DNA of 5,109 nucleotides, from positions 1 through 5,109 of the forward strand of contig JAITLF010000087.1 of the NCBI GenBank assembly GCA_031278025.1. The letters are read 5' to 3'. Source of the stretch: Treponema sp. (GTDB taxonomy: Bacteria; Spirochaetota; Spirochaetia; Treponematales; Breznakiellaceae). This document shows positions 1 through 5,109 of this stretch, one piece after another. Within the stretch, counting starts at the first letter, position 1. Every line of letters starts with the position of its first letter. The notes beneath the pieces are model-generated. The model was given only the letters and a program-made list of their open reading frames with translations, had not been told where the DNA came from and ran no database searches. A program made the translations under genes and the position numbers.

Positions 1-245
1 TCCCGGTCTATGACGATGAGGTAGTTGCCGGGGTCCACGGTGAGCGCCAGGGCGTTAGCCAGGGTGAAGGGGGAGAGCTCCACCTTTTTTGCCAGGTACT
101 CGCTGGCCCCGGCGCTGTAAATGCCGGGGAAGGTGTAGAGCCCCGGCCCTGTCTCATCTCCGGTGTCCGGGGCGCTTCCCTGGGCCATCTCGCAGGCGGA
201 AAGGAGGGCGCAGAGCAACAGGGCGGGGGCAAGGGAGCGTCTCAT
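1..245 (-). CDS. Lipoprotein, N-terminal fragment, related to the beta-helix lipoprotein upstream (3' end outside window)
   Basis: The ATG at 243-245 opens a frame that stays open to the window edge, giving 81 complete codons. The product starts with a signal peptide, MRRSLAPALLLCALLSA, with Cys18 in a good lipobox (LSA-C). An acidic, Gly/Pro linker follows (SAPDTGDETGPG). Residues 35-80 then match the N-terminal module of the beta-helix lipoprotein: GLYTFPGIY against GLYAFSGDY, SPFTLANALA against LPFSLENALA, and NYLIVID against SYLILLD, in the same order with a small length difference. By analogy the missing part may start a beta-helix, but this cannot be seen here. The gene begins 8 bases after the FN3 lipoprotein stop, so it is almost certainly in the same transcript. 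The call rests on the leader, the homology and the tight spacing; the final function is unknown. Confidence 0.85.
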   Translation of the reverse strand, partial: MRRSLAPALLLCALLSACEMAQGSAPDTGDETGPGLYTFPGIYSAGASEYLAKKVELSPFTLANALALTVDPGNYLIVIDR

Positions 246-252
246 CGGGCGG

Positions 253-258
253 CCTACC
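253..258 (-). promoter_or_regulatory. Weak ribosome binding site overlapping the preceding stop codon
   Basis: The minus strand reads GGTAGG, then CCGCCCG, then ATG at 243-245. The GGTAGG contains the TAG stop of the FN3 lipoprotein gene (254-256). The match to AGGAGG is partial, and the spacing is 7 bases. With only 8 bases between stop and start, translation by ribosomes finishing the upstream gene (coupling) is plausible; this is inference. Confidence 0.45.
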
Positions 259-1954
259 AGAACACGTATTCCATGAGCTCGCTCGCGGGGAACTGCTCCC
301 GGTCCTGCCAGTTGTGCATCCCCTTTTCTTCATTCCAGGCATCAAAGTAGCTGTAGGCAGCGTTGGAATCCAAATTCGGCAGCTTTACCGCGAGGTATTC
401 CTTTATCCGTTCAGGGCGGATAAGTTCCGGGTGGAAAGCAGTGTCCACATCCGGGCCGCCGAGATTTTTGCCGTCTCCTGTATAGCCCAGCCGTATTTGC
501 GGATAGGCGATCCCCTTATCCCAGTTTTTGGCAGTCAGGTTTTGCAGGGTTTCCAAATCCAGGTCTGTCAGCGTCGGGCCGCCGTTTATCCCCATGAGGT
601 AGTTCAGCTCTTCCAGGCTGTACTCAAAAGCAGTCGCCTGATAAGTAAAAGAGGATTGGCCGGGAATCTTGAAGGGTTCAATCACCGTGTAATTTAGATA
701 ATACTTCCTCCCGTTCCATACATAAGTCCGTTCCAGAACGGCCCTGACGATCCCGATGCCGCATCCTCCGATTCCATCGGCGACGTAGAATATGTACTGG
801 TCGTCGTTATGCACGGCCGCGCCGCTTGTCCCTTCCTTGACCATCCCCGCTTCCGCCAGGGGGCCGGGAAAGCCCGCGCTGTCGGGGTATTTGGCCCTGT
901 TAAAAGGAAACACGCCGGGCATTTCCTCAACCGGGCCTATCCGATACCCGTCCATGTAATAGGGCCGGCTGTTGCCGCCTGAGGCGGGGTACCGGGAGAA
1001 AAAGGTCCCCTCCATGACCGCGGGAATGCCCTCTCCAACGGTAAGGGTCCCCATGTCGCTCCACTCCGAGCGGGACAGGGTATTATAGGAACGAACCCAG
1101 AAGTTATAGCTTATGCCTTTGACAAGCCCCTCCGCCATATAGGCGGTGGTTTTGATCTCCGCAGCCCTATGCTCCGCCGTGTCAACGTTGTTCCCCGCGC
1201 TGCACCGGAATTCGTAGCCCGTCGCGTTGGCGGCGCTTTCCCAGTTTGCGAAGAGGGCGTCTCTCAGGCGCCCGGTCCATTTTATCACCGGTTTCGCCGG
1301 CGCTTCGGGTTCCCCGGTGGTTTCGCTCCTTACTCCGCTGTAACCGGAAGGCCCCGCGGCGCCCACGGATCTGAGCCAGAAATAGTAGGTGTTGTTGTTG
1401 AACAGCCCGGTTACTTCCGCGCTGGTTCCGTCTATGAGGCCGCTCCACTCTTGGGCAGTCCCGATGCGGTTGGTGAGGGAATACCATATCTCGTAGGACA
1501 AAGCCCCGCCCACGGGTTCCCAGAGGAGGTATATGCTGTTCATGTCCCGCGCCAGGGCGATCCCCGCCGCATCCGGGGCGGGCACGGGCATCCGCAGTTC
1601 CAGGGGATCCTTAAAGGTTCCCATGGCTTCCCCGTCTTTTAGCCCCCGGACCCAGAAGTAGCACACCGCCCCGCTGCTTAAATTCTCCATGGTATAAGTG
1701 GTGTCCGTGGAGATGGTTTCAATGACCTGGGCGCCTTCGGGATCCTTGTCCCCTTCGCTCCAGTAGATCCGGTAGGAATCCGCCCCGCTTACGGGATCCC
1801 AGTACAGGGTAACTCCGCCGTCTTCAATGTCCCCCGCCCGCAGGCCCCCGGTGTCCGCCGGGGCGGGGCCGGGATCCGCCGGGTTCGCGCAGGCCGCCAT
1901 GAAAAGACAGGCCGGCACAAAAAGCGCCGCTATAAACCGTTGTATTTGTTTCAT
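254..1954 (-). CDS. Lipoprotein with three fibronectin type III domains and an unrecognised C-terminal domain
   Basis: A 566-residue predicted lipoprotein. Residues 1-21 (MKQIQRFIAALFVPACLFMAA) form a signal peptide with Cys22 as the likely lipidated residue; Met at -3 is a relaxed lipobox of the kind accepted in spirochaetes. A short Pro-rich linker (NPADPGPAPADTGG) follows. Three FN3 domains occupy about residues 38-123, 124-214 and 219-306. Each shows the B-strand Trp (VTLYWDPVSG, IYLLWEPVGG, LFANWESAAN), the C-strand Tyr (SYRIYWS, SYEIWYS, GYEFRCS) and the F-strand block (CYFWVRG, YYFWLRS, YNFWVRS). Residues about 312-566 form a C-terminal region I do not recognise: RPYYMDGYRIGPVEEM, GTSGAAVHNDDQYIFYVADG, a Gly-rich GIGGCGIGIV, WNGRKYYLNYTVIEPF, and an aromatic end MHNWQDREQFP...MEYVFW before TAG. 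FN3 domains in secreted bacterial proteins are usually spacers or binding modules, so the C-terminal part may carry the specific activity (inference). It lies 35 bases after the beta-helix gene and 8 before the next lipoprotein gene. Confidence 0.9.
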   Translation of the reverse strand: MKQIQRFIAALFVPACLFMAACANPADPGPAPADTGGLRAGDIEDGGVTLYWDPVSGADSYRIYWSEGDKDPEGAQVIETISTDTTYTMENLSSGAVCYFWVRGLKDGEAMGTFKDPLELRMPVPAPDAAGIALARDMNSIYLLWEPVGGALSYEIWYSLTNRIGTAQEWSGLIDGTSAEVTGLFNNNTYYFWLRSVGAAGPSGYSGVRSETTGEPEAPAKPVIKWTGRLRDALFANWESAANATGYEFRCSAGNNVDTAEHRAAEIKTTAYMAEGLVKGISYNFWVRSYNTLSRSEWSDMGTLTVGEGIPAVMEGTFFSRYPASGGNSRPYYMDGYRIGPVEEMPGVFPFNRAKYPDSAGFPGPLAEAGMVKEGTSGAAVHNDDQYIFYVADGIGGCGIGIVRAVLERTYVWNGRKYYLNYTVIEPFKIPGQSSFTYQATAFEYSLEELNYLMGINGGPTLTDLDLETLQNLTAKNWDKGIAYPQIRLGYTGDGKNLGGPDVDTAFHPELIRPERIKEYLAVKLPNLDSNAAYSYFDAWNEEKGMHNWQDREQFPASELMEYVFW

Positions 1955-1957
1955 TAT

Positions 1958-1964
1958 CTTCCTT
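1958..1964 (-). promoter_or_regulatory. Ribosome binding site that decides the start of the FN3 lipoprotein
   Basis: The minus strand reads AAGGAAG, then ATA, then ATG at 1952-1954; the AAGG core is six bases from the ATG. This ATG begins directly at the hydrophobic leader MKQIQRFIAALF. The upstream in-frame TTG (1979-1981) and ATG (1970-1972) would add residues that spoil the short charged n-region, and both have weaker upstream sites. Confidence 0.7.
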
Positions 1965-1989
1965 ATTTCCATATATTCCAAACAGCCTG

Positions 1990-4227
1990 CTAATGAACGC
2001 AGAACGCCGGAACCACCCCCAATGCGTACGTAAGAGTAGAGTCGGGGGAAAAATAATTGATATAAGTGATGAAACCGCCCTGCGTGTCCGGCGAGCCGGT
2101 CCAGTAGACGCGGCTGCCCAATGTCGGGTACTTGTTAATAGTATCGGCGTTGTAGTAGGCAAAGACCGGCTGCGCCGCCTGAGCCTCGGCTTCCCCTACA
2201 GGCGGAGCCGGCTTCCCCGCCGCTTCGTTGATTGCAAAGGCGTTCATCTCCGCGGCGGTGGGCAGCCACACCGGGTCTTCGATAATCTCGATCCCCGTTC
2301 CGTTGCTGAGCGCCCGCCGGGGGCTGTAGAACACCGAGGCGGGAACGCCCGCCTTCACAAGGCCCTGGTAGAAGCAGCCTGAGTCTTCAACGCCCTCCAC
2401 CGGGGAAAGGTACTTCCGCATCTCGCTTCCCGTGTAGCCCGCAGCGTTGGTGTTTGTTGCTTCCATCCTCCGTGAAACCGGAATATTCTGAAACTGGAAC
2501 ACCAGATGATCGCCGGCGGGGCTGTCTCCGTTCCCGTTCAAGCCTTTGTAGGAATTGACCCCCACGACGATCAACCTGAGGGTAGAGCCGCGGTCGTAGG
2601 GCAGTACGGCATTCATTATATTGAAACTTCCCCTGCTGTAGTCGGGCGCAACCGTGTCGGCAACGGCGAGGCTGTAGAGGTTCACAAAATCCCCCACGCC
2701 GATATTCTTTTCATTGGCGTCCGACAAATGGCCCGCGGCGATATACTCATGCAGGGCGTTAAAGACCGCGCTTACCCCGGCTATGCCCGATTCGGCAATG
2801 TCGAATTTGTTTTTCAGATTCCATTCAACAAAAAGATCCACCGGAAGGCTTAGATCCCGGCTCATTTCGCTCTGGCTTACGGAAGTTGCGGTAAGGACAA
2901 GGGTTTCCGCAGTCTCATCATAGCCGACGGCGAGGGCCCCGGTTTCGGGATCGATGGAAGTGCTGGCGCTCTTATTGCCGCTTATGGACCATGTTACCTC
3001 CTGGGGAGGGCCGCCCACGCCGAGAACTTCCGCGGAGCAGGTGTATGTCCGGCCCCCGTTTACCCGGTCTTTGACATAGCCGTTGATATCCCGAACCGTA
3101 AAGGAAATATCCGTTGCCTCGCGGTAGCCCTCTATGGTAAAGGCGTCCCCCTGGGCAACAGGAACACTGTTGATGTTTTTGTAGAGGGGGTTTGGATCCC
3201 CCGAAGTATTGTCGAAGATGCTGCCCCCGGCGATGCTGAAATTTCCGTGAACCCCGCCGCCCCCGGAGGCGGCATGGTTTTCGGTGATGGTCCCGCCGTT
3301 CATGGCAAAGGAACCGAAGGTCATTACGCCGCCCCCGTTCCCGGCGGAGGTATTGCGGCTAATGCTGCCGCCCTCCATGACGAAATTTCCGTGTCTTATG
3401 AATACGCCCCCGCCGGCGGCGGCGCGGTTATTATTGCTGATAACGCCGTCCTGCATCGTAAAACTGCCGGATTCGACCGACACGCCGCCGCCGGCATTGC
3501 CGGTGATGGTCCCGCTTTCCATGGCAAAAACGCCGCCGCTGTTGTCAATCATCACGCCGCCGCCGGCATTGCCGGCGATGCTTCCGCTTTTCATGGTGAA
3601 GACCCCGCCGTTGTTAAGCTCCACGCCGCCGCCGCAGGATTCTATGGCCCCCCCCTCCATGGCAAAGACCCCGCCGGAAACCGCCCGGACGGCGATCCCC
3701 CCGTGTCCCTGGATGGAAGCGCCGCTGTGGATCTCCAGGCGGCTGTCATTTCCCACAATGATGAGGGGATTCTTGTTGGCCTCATTCCCCAGGAGGGCGA
3801 TGTTTTCGTCCAGGATCAGAGTCTGGCCGCCGGAGAGGGAGAAGAGGCTCCCCCCGGTTTCGGTGTTGTAAAACTGGACGATCCGCTCCTCCCCAAGGCC
3901 CTTGAGGACCAGGACAAGCCCCTCCGGCAGGCTGGCCGCCGAGAGGCGGGAGTCCTCCTTGTCAAGCAGGATGAGGTAGGATTGGGGCGTTTCGGCGGCG
4001 TTAATTTCCGCGAGCGCGTTCTCCAGGGAGAAGGGCAGCACCGCCACAGGCTCCGCTGTGGTTTCGGTTTCTCCGGGAACATAGTCCCCGGAGAAGGCGT
4101 ACAGCCCCGCCCGGATGCCCCCCGGCTCCGGCTCCGGCTGCCCCCCGGGATCCGCGGGGTTTTCACAGCCCGTGAACCCCGGCAGGGCGAAGCAAAGAAC
4201 CGCTATAAACCAGCCAAAACGCCTCAT
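1990..4227 (-). CDS. Modular surface lipoprotein: beta-helix repeats, Ig-like domain, DUF6273-like C-terminal domain
   Basis: A 745-residue predicted lipoprotein. The start at 4227 is fixed by a strong Shine-Dalgarno. Residues 1-20 (MRRFGWFIAVLCFALPGFTG) form a signal peptide, and Cys21 is the likely lipidated residue (lipobox FTG-C). Residues 22-40 are a Pro/Gly/Glu linker. Residues 41-160 are an N-terminal module (GLYAFSGDY, PFSLENALAEI, SYLILLDKEDS) leading into the first helix turns (LILDENIALLG). Residues 187-347 hold seven glycine-rich repeats with F-x-M-x-x-G-x-I-x-x-N and GGGV, typical of right-handed parallel beta-helices. Residues about 357-467 resemble a bacterial Ig-like domain (QEVTWSISGNKSAS, TGALAVGYDETAETLVLTAT). 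Residues about 506-745 resemble DUF6273-like tails: IGVGDFVNLYSL, LRLIVVGVNSY, GYTGSEMRKYL, VWLPTAAEMNAF, YWTGSP and final VVPAFCVH before TAG. The family name for this tail is from memory and needs a profile search. No catalytic motif is evident. A display, adhesion or carbohydrate-binding role on the outer envelope is inference. It sits 22 bases after the LRR gene and 35 before the FN3 gene. Confidence 0.92.
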   Translation of the reverse strand: MRRFGWFIAVLCFALPGFTGCENPADPGGQPEPEPGGIRAGLYAFSGDYVPGETETTAEPVAVLPFSLENALAEINAAETPQSYLILLDKEDSRLSAASLPEGLVLVLKGLGEERIVQFYNTETGGSLFSLSGGQTLILDENIALLGNEANKNPLIIVGNDSRLEIHSGASIQGHGGIAVRAVSGGVFAMEGGAIESCGGGVELNNGGVFTMKSGSIAGNAGGGVMIDNSGGVFAMESGTITGNAGGGVSVESGSFTMQDGVISNNNRAAAGGGVFIRHGNFVMEGGSISRNTSAGNGGGVMTFGSFAMNGGTITENHAASGGGGVHGNFSIAGGSIFDNTSGDPNPLYKNINSVPVAQGDAFTIEGYREATDISFTVRDINGYVKDRVNGGRTYTCSAEVLGVGGPPQEVTWSISGNKSASTSIDPETGALAVGYDETAETLVLTATSVSQSEMSRDLSLPVDLFVEWNLKNKFDIAESGIAGVSAVFNALHEYIAAGHLSDANEKNIGVGDFVNLYSLAVADTVAPDYSRGSFNIMNAVLPYDRGSTLRLIVVGVNSYKGLNGNGDSPAGDHLVFQFQNIPVSRRMEATNTNAAGYTGSEMRKYLSPVEGVEDSGCFYQGLVKAGVPASVFYSPRRALSNGTGIEIIEDPVWLPTAAEMNAFAINEAAGKPAPPVGEAEAQAAQPVFAYYNADTINKYPTLGSRVYWTGSPDTQGGFITYINYFSPDSTLTYALGVVPAFCVH
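3187..3669 (-). repeat. Coding repeats: seven glycine-rich beta-helix units
   Basis: Residues 187-347 of the lipoprotein contain seven units of 19-26 residues, each beginning [VSN]F-x-[MI]-x-x-G-x-I. Most then carry a Gly-rich GGGV segment. Examples are VFAMEGGAIESCGGGV, VFTMKSGSIAGNAGGGV, NFVMEGGSISRN and SFAMNGGTITEN. The unit length grows from 22-24 to 25-26 residues toward the middle as the Asn/Ala loop lengthens (NNNRAAAGGGV, NTSAGNGGGV). The last unit lacks GGGV and ends NTSGDPNP, apparently the end of the helix. The same style occurs in POMP-like and pectate-lyase-like beta-helices. Confidence 0.88.
3481..3575 (-). repeat. Two identical 23-base direct repeats spaced by 72 bases, with inverted symmetry
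   Basis: Positions 3481-3503 and 3553-3575 are identical over 23 bases and lie exactly 72 bases (24 codons) apart, matching one beta-helix unit. A diverged third start is seen near 3622. Each copy holds an inverted repeat around a central T: ccggca-t-tgccgg at 3491-3503, and the longer cgccggca-t-tgccggcg at 3561-3577. The copies encode the GNAGGGV loop, so the symmetry may be only a coding by-product, but it is the most recent-looking duplication in the gene and an in-frame slippage site. Confidence 0.75.
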
Positions 4228-4234
4228 ATCCATT

Positions 4235-4242
4235 CCTCCTTA
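4235..4242 (-). promoter_or_regulatory. Ribosome binding site that decides the start of the beta-helix lipoprotein
   Basis: The minus strand reads TAAGGAGG, then AATGGAT, then ATG at 4225-4227. The spacer to this second ATG is 7 bases, which is optimal. The earlier in-frame ATG (4231-4233) begins one base after the GGAGG core and is too close to be used. The site therefore places the start at 4227 and trims two residues (MD) from the longest frame. Confidence 0.85.
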
Positions 4243-4249
4243 TTATCCC

Positions 4250-5109
4250 CTACTGGGGAAAATCACTCGCAAACTGCGACATGCGCTTGATATAGGGCAC
4301 CGCCGCGGTGGGGCAGTTGGTCCATTGGGAGGCTTGCTCCAATTCCACGTCCCCCGCATACTGGGTAAAAAGATCATCCGGCACATAGATGGAGGGATAG
4401 GCGGAGTTTATGCGGGGGAACGGGAAGGTAGTGGGAAGAGTTATCAAGGCGTCTTCCTTGAGAATCTTTACCCATTGCAGCTTTGCGCAATTAGAAAAAA
4501 CTGAACTGCTCAGGGACGCTAGTGATGCGGGAAGCGTAATGGAAGTCAGACCGCTTGCCGAAAAAGCTGAAACCCCCAAGCTGGTCAGGCCGTCGGGCAG
4601 AGTAATGCCGGCGAGCGCCGAGCAGTCGGTAAAAGCATTGGTTCCTATCGTTTCCAGAGTGGAGGGCAGCTTCACTTCCGCAAGGGATGATGATCCCCTA
4701 AAACCCTCCAAGGCAGTGATTGTCAGGGCCGAAAGATCGATTGATTCCAGAGCGGTGCAGCCAGAAAAGACACCACCGCCAAGGGTGGTAACCGAAGCGG
4801 GCATAGTAATCGATTTGAGGCCAGAGGAAGCAAAAGCGCCGGTGCCTATGCTTTCCACGCCATCTGCAAGGACAACCTTGAAACCTGCGGCGGAGCTTGT
4901 CCCTGCAGACTCGAAAGCGCGTTGCCCGATGCTTTTGATGTTTTTCGGTATGGAGAGGCTTTCCAATTTAGGACAGCTGCTAAAAGCATAGGAGGGAATC
5001 CCCGTAAGGCCTGTTCCAAAAGCAACCGACTGTAATTCAGGGCACTGATAAAAGGCATACTCGGGAAGACTCGTTACCAAATCGGGAATGGAAACGCTTG
5101 TTATGGGGC
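4250..5109 (-). CDS. BspA-type leucine-rich-repeat surface protein, C-terminal part (5' end outside window)
   Basis: The frame is open from the window edge to a TAG stop at 4250-4252 and gives 285 residues. The real start lies beyond 5109: reading continues without a stop through ...PITSVSIPD before the TTG at 5078-5080, which is an ordinary Leu codon. The body is about nine LRR_5/BspA repeats of 22-27 residues with the pattern [LVI]xx[LI]xxxAFxxCxxLxx[IV]xLPxx; clear units are LTGIPSYAFSSC, LETIGTNAFTDC and LASLSSSVFSNC. After the last repeat comes a non-repeat cap containing SIYVPDDLFTQYA and ending in FASDFPQ. An 'IYVPD' cap is usual for bacterial LRR_5 proteins, so the 3' end looks intact. 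BspA-like proteins are surface proteins linked to adhesion and protein binding (family knowledge). Export cannot be judged because the N-terminus is missing. The next gene starts 22 bases downstream, consistent with an operon. The LRR family call is very secure; the ligand is unknown. Confidence 0.93.
   Translation of the reverse strand, partial: PITSVSIPDLVTSLPEYAFYQCPELQSVAFGTGLTGIPSYAFSSCPKLESLSIPKNIKSIGQRAFESAGTSSAAGFKVVLADGVESIGTGAFASSGLKSITMPASVTTLGGGVFSGCTALESIDLSALTITALEGFRGSSSLAEVKLPSTLETIGTNAFTDCSALAGITLPDGLTSLGVSAFSASGLTSITLPASLASLSSSVFSNCAKLQWVKILKEDALITLPTTFPFPRINSAYPSIYVPDDLFTQYAGDVELEQASQWTNCPTAAVPYIKRMSQFASDFPQ
4451..5109 (-). repeat. Coding repeats: about nine BspA-type LRR units
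   Basis: Tandem units of 22-24 residues (66-72 bases) run through the partial LRR gene. The phase is set by the AF/VF-x-x-C-x-x-L core and the IxLP turn. Two units are irregular: the third is 27 residues long and lacks the xxCxxL part (AFESAGTSSAAGF), and the sixth replaces the usual AF with EGF. Units four and eight are a residue shorter and lack the Cys (ASSGLKSI, SASGLTSI). The repeats are diverged at the DNA level, so they are protein repeats and not a recent satellite. More units probably continue upstream of the window. Confidence 0.88.

Noticed and set aside
89..697. Plus-strand open frame of 202 codons
   Set aside because: It crosses two well-supported minus-strand genes and their junction, has an Arg/Pro-rich low-quality composition at its start, and shows no domain or leader.
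1169..1642. Plus-strand open frame of 157 codons
   Set aside because: It lies antisense to the second and third FN3 domains, which are clearly real; no motif and no ribosome site.
3481..3640. Regularly spaced direct repeats with inverted symmetry, considered as a CRISPR array or protein-binding sites
   Set aside because: Only two exact copies exist, they lie inside a well-formed reading frame with a 24-codon period, and the spaces between them encode the same protein repeat.
4228..4233. Upstream ATG giving an MD extension of the beta-helix lipoprotein
   Set aside because: It sits one base from the GGAGG core; the ATG at 4227 has the correct 7-base spacing and starts directly with the MRR n-region of the signal peptide.
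4247..4258. Small inverted repeat CCCC-tact-GGGG at the LRR gene stop, considered as a terminator
   Set aside because: The stem is only four pairs, there is no T-run after it on the minus strand, and the next gene's ribosome site follows at once.
3247..4290. Plus-strand open frame of 347 codons
   Set aside because: It lies antisense to the beta-helix lipoprotein, starts at a GTG with no Shine-Dalgarno, and its Ala/Gly/Pro-rich repeats mirror the GC-rich sense repeats. Stop-poor antisense frames are expected there.
4410..4991. Plus-strand open frame of 193 codons
   Set aside because: It is antisense to the LRR repeats; its weak periodicity is inherited from them.
5078..5080. TTG as the start of the LRR protein
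   Set aside because: The frame is open to the window edge and the residues before it (TSVSIPD) fit the end of an LRR unit, so this is an internal Leu codon.

Overview
All the coding sequence I can support in this window lies on the minus strand, in four co-directional genes packed almost end to end. Two of them run off the window edges. Reading in the direction of transcription (from high to low coordinates) they are: (1) the 3' end of a BspA-type leucine-rich-repeat protein gene; (2) a complete 745-residue lipoprotein with glycine-rich beta-helix repeats, a bacterial Ig-like domain and a C-terminal domain resembling DUF6273; (3) a complete 566-residue lipoprotein with three fibronectin type III domains and a C-terminal domain I do not recognise; (4) the first 81 residues of another lipoprotein, whose N-terminal module resembles that of protein 2. 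The gaps between genes are 22, 35 and 8 bases. I see no promoter-sized space and no terminator, so the set looks like the inside of one operon.

The organism is probably a spirochaete of the Treponema type, perhaps a gut (termite or rumen) treponeme. The reasons are the mix of large modular lipoproteins with relaxed lipoboxes (FTG-C, MAA-C, LSA-C), repeats of the form 'F-x-M-x-x-G-x-I-x-x-N...GGGV', Ig-like domains with the 'VTWSI...' pattern, DUF6273-like tails and BspA LRR proteins, which I associate with that group. This is an inference from protein style; the window holds no phylogenetic marker. Base composition is moderately high in GC and uneven. Counts of single 60-base lines give 41/60 G+C in the beta-helix repeat region (3481-3540), 35/60 in the LRR gene (4501-4560) and 31/60 in the C-terminal part of the FN3 gene (361-420).

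Functionally the cluster looks like a set of cell-envelope display proteins. Three of the four visibly start with a lipoprotein signal peptide, and all the recognisable modules (LRR, beta-helix, Ig-like, FN3) are binding or scaffold folds, not classic enzymes. Proteins 2 and 3 share a near-identical post-cysteine linker (NPADPG...GG[IL]RAG) before unrelated bodies, and proteins 2 and 4 share the following 'GLYxFxGxY...PFxLxNALA...YLIxxD' module. This suggests that the locus grew by duplication and exchange of modules. No RNA gene, mobile element, CRISPR array or intergenic stretch above 300 bases is visible. Nothing here proves a new system; the most distinctive unknown is the C-terminal half of protein 3.
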